A DNA stretch of 64,000 bases, taken from assembly GCA_033063855.1 (NCBI GenBank), contig CP093831.1:21018001-21082000 (forward strand), written 5' to 3'. Under the pieces are notes generated by a model. That model worked only from the letters and a program-made list of their open reading frames with translations. It did not search any database and was not told the origin of the DNA. Source of the DNA: Smittia aterrima. Its lineage: Eukaryota > Arthropoda > Insecta > Diptera > Chironomidae. A program made the translations under genes and the position numbers. Shown piece by piece: positions 36,475-48,813 of this stretch; position 1 is the first letter of the stretch, and every line of letters starts with the position of its first letter.

Positions 36475-39400
36475 ATGCCTGCGTCAGCGTGGGATAAATT
36501 TTTGCTCTTATCATGGAAGAACTGGCTGATCCAGCTTCGCCATCCAATCCAAACTCTCTTCGAAATTGTGGTTCCAGTTGCAGTCATTGCTTTAGTTGTT
36601 GTCGTCAGAGGATTAGTGGATGTTAGTGAAGAGCTTGAAGACATCAGATATCCTCCATTGAATAAAGCCCAATACGACGTTCCTCACTTCATAGGAATTA
36701 ATCCAGTTCTCGCTTACAGTCCGTACAGTCCAGCTATCGATAGATTAATTGAAGGCGTTCAAAAAGAGTTTGGATTTCTAAATAGATCGGACTTCCCTAA
36801 TGCTTTGAGTTTGGAAGAAAATGGAATTAACACAATTCCTTTTGCTAGTTTTGAGTTCGATGATAGCTTGAGCGTAAGTTAAATTAGCTAACTAATAACA
36901 ATCGAGATCGTTTGATAAATTGTTTTTGTATCAGGGCGCGGAAACACTTCCAGATGTCATTAACTACGCAATAAGATTCCCATCTGAGTTGAGAACAAAT
37001 GAAACAGATCAAAATAGTTTTTCTGTTTTATTCAACAATTGGGCAACTGACTTCATACTTTCTGATGGAATTATTTCTGGTCCGAGAAACAGAAAGGACG
37101 ACAATGGAGGTGAACCGCCTGGTTACATTCGAGTAAGACTTTTGAATGAAAAGCTTCAGAGAAACTAAATTTTCTTTTCATTACCAACACAGCAAGGATT
37201 CATTGCAGTTCAAAACTCGCTTGAAAGACAAATAATTTACCAAACGACGGATCTTACTCCTGACGACCTTCCAGATCTTTATGTTCAGCGATTCCCTTAT
37301 CCTGCTTATGTGAATGACATCCTTGGAGACGTCATGGAGTTTATGATGCCACAACTTTTCTTGATCGCTTTTCTTTACAACTGCATTAACATTATCAAGT
37401 ATATTGCAGTCGAGAAAGAACTTCAACTAAAGGAAGCGATGAAAATTATGGGATTGTAAGTAACAAAGATCTTTTCTTAAAAAACTTCTCGATAACATTT
37501 ATTTTTTATGCTCAAGACCATCGTACATGCATTGGCTTGCATGGTTCGTAAAATGTATGCTCTTTCAAGTGGTAATCATATCGGTCCTTACGGGAATGTT
37601 TAAAATCACATTCTCGGCTCGAGGAGGACTTGGCGTTTTCACAAACACAAATTGGATAATCATTTGGCTCTTCCTGTTCCTTTTCGCGATGGCTGCAGTG
37701 ACATTCAGTTTTATGTTCTCAACATTTTTCAACAAAGCCAACATTGCAAGTATTGTCGGATCAATCACTTGGTTCGTCTTGTTGCTTCCTTATACAATTT
37801 TGAACACAAACTACAACAGCACAGGAGCGACTATCAAGTTAGTCGCTTCGCTACTTTGCAACTCTGGAGTTGGCTTTGGATTTAAAGTTATGTCGCAATG
37901 GGAATCGGCGGGAGATGGAGTTCAGTGGAATAATCTTTTCAAACCAGTTTCACCTGACGATGATTTAACATTGGGAGCGATTATGTTGGTGATGTTGATC
38001 GCTTCGGTGATTCAAATGCTGATCGCACTTTATGTGGAGAAGGTTAAGCCTGGAGAGTTTGGAATCGCTGAAAAGTTTTACTTCCCATTCCAAATAAGCT
38101 TCTGGACTGGTCAAATAAAAACAAAAGATCACGAGGCAGATTTGTACTTTAAGAGCGATCCAAATTTCGAAGCTGAGCCGACTGACAAAAATGCAGGAAT
38201 TCAAGTGAGAGGCTTAAGAAAAGTTTATGACAAGAAAGTCGCAGTGAAAGGCTTAAATCTTAATATGTACGAAGATCAAATAACAGTTTTACTAGGGCAC
38301 AACGGTTAGTTCGAAGTGTGATTAATAATTGAAGAATTATTTAAATAATATTTTTCTCCTCAGGTGCTGGAAAAAGTACAACCATGTCGATGCTAACTGG
38401 TCTATTCCAGCCAACTTCTGGAACAGCTTACATTGATGGAAAAGACATTCGTTGCGACTTGAACTCAGTCAGAAGTTCACTTGGCTTTTGTCCACAAGCA
38501 AACGTTTTGTTTAATGAGCTAACGGTTAAGGAACACATAACGTTCTTCAGTAAGCTCAAGGGTTTAAAGAAGAGCTCAGAGATCGATGAACAAATCAGGA
38601 AATACGTAACTCTTCTTGAGTTGACGCCAAAACTCAATGCACAGAGTCATACTCTCTCGGGAGGAATGAAAAGAAAGCTGTCAATCGGAATTGCTTTATG
38701 TGGAGGATCCAAGATTGTTATGTGCGATGAACCTACCAGTGGAATGGTAAAGCAAAATTTATTGCAATTATTTTCTGATTCTAGTAAAGTTGCTTACTCT
38801 TTCTAGGACCCTGCAGCTCGTCGAGCTTTATGGGATGTTTTAATTCAAGAGAAAAAGGGACGAACAATTCTTCTCACAACTCATTTTATGGATGAAGCAG
38901 ATGTTTTAGGAGATCGTATCGCGATTATGGCTGAAGGAGACTTAAAAACAGTTGGCACTTCGTTCTACTTAAAGAAGAAGTTCGGTGTTGGGTATCGACT
39001 TGTTTGCGTTAAAAGCAATGGATGCAACCCAACTTCACTCACTCAGTTGTTAGCAAAATATATTCCCGGAATTGAGATCGAGACAAATATTGGCTCTGAG
39101 TTGACTTATGTATTGAACGAAGATTATATCGGACAATTCAAAGTTATTTTCGCTGATTTAGAAATGAAGGCAACTGAATTGGGAATTTCAAGCTTTGGTG
39201 TCTCCCTCACAACATTAGAGGAAGTTTTCTTGAAGTAAGCTTACTTCATCATCTTTTTAAAAATTTTAACAAATTTATCCTTCAGAGTCGGCACTGACAC
39301 TCAAGCAGAAATAGACAACAGTCCCCCATCCGAAAATATTAAACTTAATGACGATGGATTACCCGTGGCGACTTTTACTCAAAATGGATTCGGATCAACC

Positions 39401-42400
39401 GACACAGCAATCAATTATGGATCGAAAGATATTTGTAAGCGATCAAATATTTTGCAAAAAATGAGTTTTTATCAAAAATTTTCTTTCAACTTTTAGTGGA
39501 TGAGACAAATTTTGTCTACGGCGCTCAACTCTACTTCAGTCAAATCATCGCAATGATAAGCAAGAAGGGTCTTTACTCGATTCGAAATTACGTTTTGATG
39601 CTTATTCAAATTATTATTCCTGCTTTCTTCATCATAATCGCAATGGTTACTGCAGCCGGTTTGAGTGGAAATCAAGAGCTTCCTCAACTTTCGATATCGC
39701 TCGACACTTACATAACGTCGGTTACTGTAGCTCAACCAAGCTTCGCAATTGATTCGAAAATGGAAAGCATTTTCAAGAGTTACAACAGCATCATCAGTGA
39801 AACCTCTGGGGATCATTCGTTCGAACCTGCGGACAGATTCTTCCAAGATTACATGTTGAATCAATATAGTCAGTCGATTTCAGACACAAACTTGTTCTAC
39901 TTGGTTGGCGCTACTTTCAGTGATAGCAATATTACCGCATGGTTCAACAATCAAGGCTACCACACAGCTCCACTAACAATTAATTTGATTAACAACGCTA
40001 TTTGGAGAAGTTCGTCAGGAAACGCTAAGAAAACTATTAACGTTGTCAACAAACCTATGCCGTACACAACAGAATCGAGAGTAAGAAGAGATTTCAATTT
40101 TATTTTAAGAGAAAGTTTAACGAATATTTCAATTCTAGCTTAAACAACTCGAAGCTGGTAACAACGTTGGCTTCCAAATTGCGTTTAACGCCGGCTTCTC
40201 AATGGCTTTCGTTACTGCAATGTTTGTGATGTTCTACATTAAAGAGAGAGTGAGTCGTGCGAAGCTTCTTCAGTTTGTCAGCGGCGTGAACAAATTCATC
40301 TTCTGGCTAACTTCGTTTGTCATCGATTACTTGGTGTTCATTTTAATCTCGATTATCTTTATTGGAGTACTCGCAGCTTATCAAGAGGAAGGTTACAAAG
40401 AACCCGGAGAACTGGCTCGAAACTTTTTGCTAATCGTCGTGTTCGGATTCGCTGCTCTTCCTTTCACCTACGTCTTGTCCTTCATTTTCCAAATTCCATC
40501 AACTGGACTTGTTCGACTTGCGATCCTCTACATCATAACCGGAGTCTTTGCCTTTATGGCTTACTTCATTCTTAGCATCGAATCTCTAGGACTTACAACA
40601 ATTGCTGATGTTCTCGGTTGGATCTTCCTTCTGTTCCCACATTATTCACTTTCTCGAGGCATGAGCAACCTCAACGTATTACAATCGACAATAAATGTTT
40701 GTGAGACTCGTTGTACTTCGCTGGATGGTTGTAAAGAAGAAGGAGTCAGCGGATGGTGCAAACTACTTGATGAAGTCGATTGCAGCGTTGATTGGATGGG
40801 AATAGGAATGCCAGAAATGGGTACAGCTTGTGTTCTGAAAGACACTTGTTGCTACAATAACTTTTTTGATCTAAGCAGCAAAGGAATCGGCGTGCATCTT
40901 CTTGCTCTTGTGATCATTGCATTGGTTAGCTTTTTTGCTTTGTTCGCAATCGAGTTCAGATGGCTCCAAAATATATTCTTCTCATTTAAAAAAGACAAAA
41001 GGTAAGATACAATGGAAATATTATTACAAAGTTGAAAGTATTCTCACAGTCTTTTTACAGACCATTGAACATTCCTGAATCTGAAGACGGTATTGTGGAC
41101 TCTGATGTCATGGCTGAAAAAAATAAAATCAGATCGGTCTCTACATATCTTCAAGCAACAAACAATCTTGTTGTGAAAGACCTCACAAAATATTACGGAA
41201 ATATGTTAGCTGTGAATCAACTTTGCGTTGGCGTAGATAAGTAAGAAAACTTCGACGAGATCCAAACTCGGGTCTTCAAAATTAATGGAAATTATAAATT
41301 TTGATGATTTTCAGAGGAGAATGCTTCGGTTTGCTTGGAGTTAATGGAGCTGGAAAAACTTCGACATTCAAAATGTTGACAGGCGATGAAACTATTTCGT
41401 CAGGAGAAGCTTGGATTGAAGGAGTTTCGATTAAAACAGCGATGAACAAGGTTCATCAGAAAATCGGCTACTGTCCACAATTTGACGCTCTTCTTGATGA
41501 GTTGACGGGTCGTGAAACGTTGCGCATCTTCGCTCTTCTTAAAGGAATTCCTCGAAAAGATATCCACAGAGTTTCTATGCAACTTGCTACAGAATTCAAC
41601 TTTGTGAAGCATCTCGATAAACGCATTAAAGCCTACAGCGGCGGCAACAAAAGAAAACTGAGCACAGCCCTTGTAAGACCATTATTTATTGATTTTATCT
41701 AAAGATAATAATTTTCGTTTTCAATTTAGTCGATGATTGGAGATCCATCAGTTATATATCTTGACGAACCGACAAGTGGAATGGTAAAAGCTCCCATGAA
41801 AGCTTCTGAATATCAAATCTAAATTTTTGTTCTTTTTAGGATGTTGGAGCTCGTCGGCAGTTGTGGAATATGGTGATCAAAGCGAGAAACGCTGGAAAGT
41901 CTGTAGTTTTAACATCTCATAGCATGGAAGAATGCGAAGTATTATGTACTCGATTGGTGAGTTGATAATGTCAACTTAACATAAAACAAAATTTAAACAA
42001 AACTCATTTCTTAGGCGATCATGGTCAATGGCGAGTTTAAATGTTTGGGGTCAACTCAGCACTTGAAAAACAAATTTTCAAAAGGATTTTTCATGACGAT
42101 TAAAGTTGGAATAGCTGACACCGACGAATTAAATCAAAGAGTCACTGTAGTCAAGAATTTTGTCGAACAGAATTTCGCTGGAGCTGTTTTAAAGTGAGAA
42201 AAATTTATTTCGTATTTTCGAAATGTTTTTAACATTTTTCCACTTTAACAGAGAGGAGTACATGGACATTCTTACTTATCACATTCACTCATCGGATGTT
42301 AAATGGTCACAGCTCTTTGGATTGATGGAAGACAATAAAGCAAGACTTAACATTGCAGATTATTCTTTAGGTCAGACATCGCTTGAGCAAGTTTTCCTTT

Positions 42401-42435
42401 TCTTCACTAAATACCAACGAAATGAAGCGAAATAG
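36475..42435 (+). CDS. ABCA-family (ABCA3-like) full lipid transporter
   Basis: Full-length ABC transporter of subfamily A, which flips or exports lipids. Fifteen exons: 36475-36873, 36935-37132, 37193-37455, 37517-38304, 38364-38746, 38807-39234, 39286-39434, 39497-40080, 40139-41001, 41061-41240, 41315-41672, 41730-41783, 41840-41956, 42015-42193, 42252-42435; all phases agree and give 1708 residues, the usual ABCA3 size. Order: TM1 (KFLLLSWKNWLIQLRHP), extracellular loop, TM2-6, NBD1 (Walker A GHNGAGKST, signature LSGGMKRKLSI, Walker B VMCDEPTSGMD), second membrane half with a Cys-rich extracellular loop (ETRCTSLDGCKEE...), NBD2 (GVNGAGKTS, YSGGNKRKLST, IYLDEPTSGMD). Both ATPase sites look intact. 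In both NBDs an intron of phase 0 follows the Met of PTSGM. It converges on SHMT. Confidence 0.94.
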
Positions 42436-42477
42436 AAAAATATTTATTTCTTTGTTGTAAAGAACTCTCCAGTTGAT

Positions 42478-42483
42478 AATAAA
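42478..42483 (+). terminator. Poly(A) signal of the ABCA gene
   Basis: AATAAA 43 bases after the stop codon. The opposed SHMT 3' end (minus-strand AATAAA at 42443-42448) lies just beyond, so the two transcripts probably overlap. Confidence 0.55.
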
Positions 42484-42589
42484 AAAAACTGTTGTTTTGT
42501 GTAATTTAAACTTTAATATTTTTCTGAGTTGTATAAAAACTTGGCTATGCCAATTGTTTGCATGAATAGCTCTTCAACAATTTTACAGT

Positions 42590-44495
42590 TTAATAATCCT
42601 CATATCCTGGCATAGCGAACTTAACGCTGTACTCTTCAACTTCGTTTTTCAATGCTTTAACTTTAGCTGCGAAGTCACCATGAACAGCTGCTTTGAAATC
42701 AACAAGCTTTGGTCCAGAAACTGCAGCGACTTCCTTCGAGAGTTCAAGGCCGCGATGAATGTATTCAACGACGCGATCAATGTCTGACTCAACCAATCCT
42801 CGAGTGGTCAATGCAGGCGTGCCAAGTCTAATTCCTGATGGATTCAAAGCTGATTTGTCTCCGGGAACAGTGTTCTTATTGCAAGCAATCGAAATTTCTT
42901 CCAAAATGTATTCAGCCCGAGCTCCAGTAATTCCATTCTTTCTCAAGTCAACCAAGACAAGATGAACATCAGTTCCGCCTGTAGCAATATTGTAACCTTT
43001 CTCCATGAGTCCCTTGCACAAACGCTGAGCGTTCTTCACGACTTGCAATTGATAATCACGGAATTCCGGAAGCTTAGCTTGTTGCATTGCAGTAGCGATA
43101 CCAGCGATGGCATGATTGTGAGGACCACCTTGAAGAGCTGGGAAAACAGCTTGATTGACACGAGTCTCCAAGTCGTACATGACTTTGTCACCATTTGCTT
43201 TCACAGAGCGAACGCCCTTACGGAAGAAAATAACTCCAGCGCGAGGACCTCTTAATGTCTTATGAGTTGTTGTTGAAACAACATCAGAAAATTCGAAAGG
43301 AGATGGAATGATACCTGCAGCAACAAGTCCGGAAATGTGAGCCATGTCGCTAAAAAGATAAGCTCCGTTTTGATCAGCAATATCTCGGAAGCGTTTGTAA
43401 TCCAAGCATCGACTGTAACAAGAAACTCCAGCGATGATAACTTTAGGTTTGAATAGTTTTGCTGTCTCCTCCAACTTCTCGTAATCAATGAGTCCTGTCT
43501 CAGGGTTGACTTTGTATGGCATTGATTCGAAGAAGATTGAAGTAGCCGAGATTCTCTTTGTAGCAGTTTGGAATCCGTGAGTCAAATGTCCGCCATCCGG
43601 AAGATCCAAACCCATTATTCTATCGTGAGGCTAAATTGAATCAAAAATATTAAATGAACCTCTTCAATTAATCATGAATCGTACTTGAAGTAAAGCAGTG
43701 TATACAGCAAAGTTAGCTGGTGATCCTGAGTAAGGTTGAACGTTAACTCCCCATTGTTCAGGGTCAAGCTTGTAAGCTTCCAAGGCTCGTTTTTGTGCAA
43801 GTAGTTCGATCTGATCGATATATTCGTTTCCTCCATAATATCTGCCGAACGAAGTTCGAGTTATTTAATTACTTATTCTTAATGACATTCATCGAATGAC
43901 ACTCACCTCTGTCCAGGCAACCCTTCTGAGTATTTATTGTGCAAGCAAGAGCTGAGACATTGAAGCACCGCCAATGAAGTGAAGTTCTCACTCGCAATCA
44001 TCTCGAGACCACGCAACTGACGTTGCTTCTCTTTCTTGATCAAATCAGTTAACTCAGGATCTAAGTCCCAGAGGTTCTGATGCAAAATCTTAGCCGCTCC
44101 CGACATTTTCTGGAATGTAAGGTTTAATAAAAATTTCCACACGTGCGACGCTCTTAATGAACAGAAATGAAATGAATTTATTCTCCAGTTATCTTTCACT
44201 GAACACACGATCTTCTTCCCTCTTTCAATTTCGTTCGTCAACAAATGCCGCAAAAATTGTTTTCTCGAATAAAATGACGTGCGTTCGTAATGCAATAAAA
44301 AATATTTTTAACTGATAGCCTTTGACACGGTCCGTGTTGGTCTGTCGTTGATAACATTAACCGGATTGATAGCTTTAATCACTCGCTGATTAGCGAGAAA
44401 TTCGATCTACTTACTCGATTGATTGATGCAAATTGTTGAGTAGTAGTTGAAAGTTGAATGAATCTTCTTGCTGAATGCAGGAGATGTCTTGACAT
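42590..44495 (-). CDS. Shmt: Serine hydroxymethyltransferase, cytosolic and mitochondrial forms
   Basis: PLP enzyme converting serine and tetrahydrofolate to glycine and 5,10-methylene-tetrahydrofolate, the main one-carbon source. Common exons: 43907-44106 (extending to 44109 in the long form), 43685-43841 and 42590-43630. Starting at the ATG at 44104-44106 (MSGAAKILHQNLW) gives a 465-residue cytosolic enzyme. An upstream exon 44415-44495 splices in frame to give a 493-residue form with a mitochondrial presequence. Catalytic features: LEMIASENFTS, NKYSEGLPGQRYYGGNE, SDMAHISGLVA, and STTTHKTLRGPR, where the lysine (about 243, cytosolic numbering) holds PLP. The C-terminus (KFAMPGYEDY) is full length. 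Divergent from the dynein light intermediate chain gene. Confidence 0.95.
44325..44337. promoter_or_regulatory. ACACGG-T-CCGTGT palindrome in the SHMT first intron
   Basis: Perfect 6-base arms around a single base, located in the 305-base intron that lies upstream of the cytosolic start codon. Its left half, together with the preceding TTTG, repeats the GACACGGT element of the BPNT1/mTERF-A promoter, suggesting a promoter element for the shorter transcript. Confidence 0.45.
44415..44495 (-). CDS. Shmt: Alternative first exon: SHMT mitochondrial presequence
   Basis: An ATG at 44493-44495 opens 27 codons (MSRHLLHSARRFIQLSTTTQ...) that are rich in Arg, Ser, Thr and Leu and lack acidic residues, a classic matrix-targeting helix. 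It ends at a consensus donor (GTAAGTAG) in phase 0. The acceptor at 44110-44111, three bases before the cytosolic ATG, also gives phase 0, adding one Lys. Dual-compartment SHMT from one gene is known in Drosophila. Confidence 0.85.
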
Positions 44496-44934
44496 TTTAC
44501 AATAAATACGATGAATAAGAGACTTCTACCCAACAGAAGCGTCTTGTGTCCACTAACTCACGTTAAAGACTAACCCGATTTTAAGAAGATTTATTTTTTG
44601 GTTTTTATGTTTCTCTGTAGGAACGAAATATTTTTTTTATATTAAATTCTTATTTACAAAAACATTTTTTTAAGGAAAATAAAAACTTTTTAAAGGAGAA
44701 CTGTTACGATTAATGATTTTCTCTCAAGATAAACATTGTTTAATTAATCATTTGATAAAAACGTAAAACTTGAAGGAAAATGAAACGATTTAATTCTTTA
44801 ATTTATTAACGTCGAAAAAGTTTAAAATTAAAAGCTTTACACCCCGAGATCAGTTCATTTTCTATTAGTCATCGAAAGCAAAAAATCTGAATAAGGCATA
44901 AAACGAAAATTGCCGATAATTAGCACGTTAGACA
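44496..44934. promoter_or_regulatory. Divergent promoter region SHMT / dynein light intermediate chain
   Basis: About 440 bases between the outer SHMT ATG and the opposed start codon. AT-rich, with an ATTTTTTTTATAT stretch near 44628; no clear TATA box placed for either gene. Confidence 0.4.
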
Positions 44935-46979
44935 ATGATGGAGACCTCAACAAATGGCTTAACGTCATCAAAAAAGAAGGACAATGCAGAGACGAAGGAG
45001 AACTTGTGGTAGGTTGTCGGATGCGCTGGCATTTTCGATTTTTCTTCGTCGACTTTTCATTTCACGACCAACATTTTTCTCTCTTGTGTTACGCCTAACT
45101 CGAAAGTAGTTGTTGTTTTATTTACTTTCTGCCTCTTCGCGGTGTCTTCTAAGACTTCATTTCCATATTTCTACATTACGTGAGAATCTTCTGATCTGAG
45201 TTAGAAATTGTGCAAAATTCATTACAAAATTCATCCAGTGATTAGAAAAAGATCCAGCTGTGCAAAATATAAAATCGATTCTTGATTTCTTCTTCTTCAA
45301 ATGTCGATGAGCGGTTCTTATCAACTCAAAATGTCTCGAATTTAATCAAGCAACGTATTTTTGTCTCGGTCGACAGGTCAGAGATTCTTGGAGAAGTTCA
45401 AACACAAGGAACAACAAAGTTACCATCTAATAAGAGCGTGCTGGTTCTCGGAGACAACTCATCAGGTAAAACATCGCTGATCGCGAAACTGCAAGGAGTT
45501 GAGGATCCTAAGAAAGGATCAGGCCTAGAGTACGCTTATATCGACGTCAGAGACGAATATAGAGATGGTAAATAATTTCATTAAATTCTTGTAATCTTTT
45601 ATTTATTTGACTTCATTGGAATTCTAGATCTCACGCGTTTAGGAGTGTGGGTTCTTGATGGTGATCCCGGTCATCTGAATCTTTTGAAATTCGCACTCAA
45701 CGAAAAGAACTATGCTCACACCCTCGTCATCCTAGCTGTTTCGATGACAACGCCTTGGCACTGGCAGGATCAACTCCAACATTGGACAAAAGTTCTCGAT
45801 GATCATTTAACTTCCTTGAAATTATCATCAGAAGAACGTCAAGAGCAGAAGCAACGGTTGGTCAATGAATGGCAAAACTATTGCGAGTCTGGTGACGATC
45901 TCGATCCAAGCTCTCCTATGAAACGAACAAATCGCTTGTCATCAGCGGAGGACGACTTAGATCTCTTACCGCTACCTGAAAACTGTCTGAGCACCAATTT
46001 GGGACTAAACATTGTCGTCGTCGTCACCAAGACAGATTACATGGTGACACTCGAAAAAGAACTCGATTATAGGGATGAGCATTTTGATTTTATGCAACAA
46101 TGGATCAGAAGGTTCTGTCTCCAATACGGTGCATCGCTCTTTTACACAAGTGTCAAAGAGGACAAGAACTGTGATTTACTGTATAAATATTTAACACATC
46201 GCATCTACGAGTTGCCATTCCGAACACCGGCTCTTGTTGTGGAGAAAGATGCAGTATTAATGTAAGAAATAATAATTTTTTTATTAAGAGTTTGTTAATA
46301 TTGTTTTGTGTGTTTGCAGACCGGCTGGCTGGGACAATCAAAAGAAGATCAGCATTCTCTACGAAAACATGCACGCATGTAAAGCCGAAGACGAATACAC
46401 TGATATCATCGCCCAACCGCCTTCCCGTAAAACGGTGTCAAATCGCGAAGTTGAAGTTGTTACAGAGGATGAACAAGTTTTCTTAGCGAGACAACAGCAG
46501 CTACTTCAACAAGGTCAGCAGGGAGGACAACAAGCAAGATCGGTTTCACCGATGAGAACTCCACAGTCAGCGGGTAAGACAACGCCAAGAACGCCAGGAG
46601 CTGGTCAAGGATCGCCAAATAAAAAGGTAAAACTGAACTTTGTCCAAAAACAAAATGACATTTTTAATGAATTGTCTTGTTATTTTAGATCGAAGCTAAA
46701 CTCACTCCAGGTGCGCCGTCAGGAGAAGGAGTTCTCGCCAACTTCTTCAATTCTTTGCTACACAAGAAATCCGGTTCACCGGGTACTCCAAGTGGTCCAA
46801 ATTCCTTGTCGGGTGGATCACCAAGCCTAAACTCTTCAAGAGTCAATGGTTCGATTGATGGAAATGACATGGTTACGCCTGAGAAAATAATTCGAACAGA
46901 CGCAGCAGCTGAGTTGGATAGATTAGCGAGAAGTGTTAAAAAAGATCTGGATCTGTCTTCGCCAACATCAGAATGTTGA
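44935..46979 (+). CDS. Dlic: Cytoplasmic dynein 1 light intermediate chain
   Basis: Subunit of cytoplasmic dynein that binds the heavy chain through a Ras-like domain and links cargo adaptors through its C-terminal tail. Five exons: 44935-45008, 45377-45567, 45628-46261, 46320-46626, 46689-46979; 498 residues. The first exon is found by splice phase: its ...KENL end joins to WSEILGEVQTQGTTKLPS, matching fly Dlic. The P-loop GDNSSGKTS lies at about 50-58, followed by LQGVEDPKKGSGLEYAYIDV and LGVWVLDGDPGH. The tail is Ser/Pro/Gly-rich (SPMRTPQSAG, TPRTPGAGQG: likely kinase sites) and contains the conserved effector helix GVLANFFNSLLHKK that contacts BICD/Hook-type adaptors. Two ATGs stand in tandem at the start. 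All features are complete. Confidence 0.95.
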
Positions 46980-48500
46980 GCTCGCCGCCAGTGAATTTTG
47001 GATGAAGAAAAGAATCAGAAAGTGAATTGAACTAAGTTTTCCAGAGAGCTTCGTCGTTGCTTCAAAAGAAATTTTCTGTTGACTGTGCAACGTCACAAGC
47101 TGAACAAGCGAAGAAGACAACAATGGAAAATTTCTAATTATTATAATTTTCTTTCTTACCCGATAACTGTTCATTCTTTTATATTGCCCGAGAAAAAAAT
47201 TCTTGAAATACTCTTTGAAATCTGTTTTCATAATTTTAAAATAAGAAGATGGTAATGATGAAAAGATTAAGCGTGGCAGTGAGGGTTCCATAAATCGGTG
47301 GCCATAGGAGTTTTTTTTAGAAAGAAAATCTTTAGTTTTTTATGTCATTTTATTCTCTGGTAAAATCGCTCAAAATAACAATGCCTCGACTTCTCTTATT
47401 GCACCGCTGCAAGCGATGCTTCACTGTTCGCCGGAAGAAAAATCATAGCTAACGATTTTAATGATTTCTCGTACTATTCACGCAACGCTTAGTTAATTTA
47501 TTCAAAATAGAGCATCTTGAAAATTTGAATATTCTCGAGAATGTAAAAATATAATTTGGAAATAATTTAAGAATGATTTTTTAAACGAGAGAAAATTAAC
47601 TTGAATAACTAACCTTTTCCATTTCCCCCTCTTGTATAAAGCTTACGATTAATTTAATTTCAACGAAATATTTTTTTATTCCATCCACTTCCATCATCGT
47701 CTTACATCATCGATATTTTCCTTTACCTGTTGTGTGACACACGATGTGTTCACACTTCAGGTTCTTAAGCAATCGTTAGAACGAAGAAGAGTGAAAATAA
47801 TTTATTTTACCAAACTCATTCATAAATAGAGAAAAGCTAGTATTAATTGATTTATTCCAATTAAGCGATGAATTAATCCAGTTTTTAAGTTGTTAACACA
47901 ATGAATGAAATTCCAATATGAGTTTACTAAAAAAAAAGAATTGTGCGAAGTGGAATGGCAATTTTCTGTTCTGTTTCTGTACTTAAAGCCCAAAATATGT
48001 CTCAACTAATGTCTTCTCAGATCATAGACATATAAAAATAGATTTGTTTTGATGGGGTCCAAATATCAAAAAATATTCTTCGCATCTTCGTTTATTTAGT
48101 TTAGCAAATCGACCCGCTAGCAACATTTGAAAATAATCTTTAAATTTTTAAACCTTAAAAACAGCTTGTATCAGAATTGTGGCTTCAATAAATTTATAAA
48201 CGAGAAAGTCAGTAACCAAGAACAAAGCAAAATATGGAGGAGTGGAACGTGAATATGAATGTAAATATTGAAAAGTCCCAGTCTAGAGGGAAAGAGAAAA
48301 ATCATAAAATTCATATTTAATAAAAAAAAGACAAACCGAACTAAAACTTTATTGTTTTTTTTTTATTAAGGAAATATCGAATTACAGAGAAAAGAAAGAA
48401 AAGGATCAGCAAGCAAATTATTATTGAAAATCAATTTTTCTTTGGTTTAATAAGATTTAACGTATAAATTTAAAAAATATCAATCGCGTGCCCTTAAAAA
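46980..48500. other. Dlic 3' UTR and spacer before Sec61
   Basis: AT-rich with long A and T runs (for example 48351-48364). A possible distal poly(A) signal AATAAA at 48187-48192 would give Dlic a 1.2 kb 3' UTR. No exon or RNA gene seen. Confidence 0.5.
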
Positions 48501-48813
48501 CTTAAGGTTCTTGCGCAAGTTCCGTCATGTCGCCAGAGTAAGTGAAAATTTCTTCCAAAAAAATTAAAAACTTCATTAATTAGCTTCTTCAGCCTTCAAA
48601 ACTAGTTTCCACAATTTTCTTAAAAAATTGGTTTTTCTTGTGACATTACTGCAGCGGTCTATTGCTGCCCCGTGAGTTGGAACTCGTCATTCGCCAACTA
48701 CATTCGTTCATTTGTGAAACGAAAGTCTTGAGAAAAGGTGAAGTGCAAAAGAGAAATAGTTCTAGAGTAATTAAATATATTCAAACACTAGTTAATAGTA
48801 CAATTAATTCGAA

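Noticed and set aside
36735..36745. TATCGATA (DRE-like) site
   Set aside because: Lies inside ABCA coding sequence well after the start codon; most likely coincidental.
44110..44295. Read-through N-terminal extension of SHMT exon 1
   Set aside because: A good acceptor lies immediately before the cytosolic ATG and the upstream peptide is not conserved-looking; the separate exon at 44415 is the better presequence.
45282..45376. N-terminal extension of the Dlic second exon (MISSSSNVDE...)
   Set aside because: Opens without an ATG and is replaced by the in-phase first exon at 44935-45008, which restores the conserved KENLW start.
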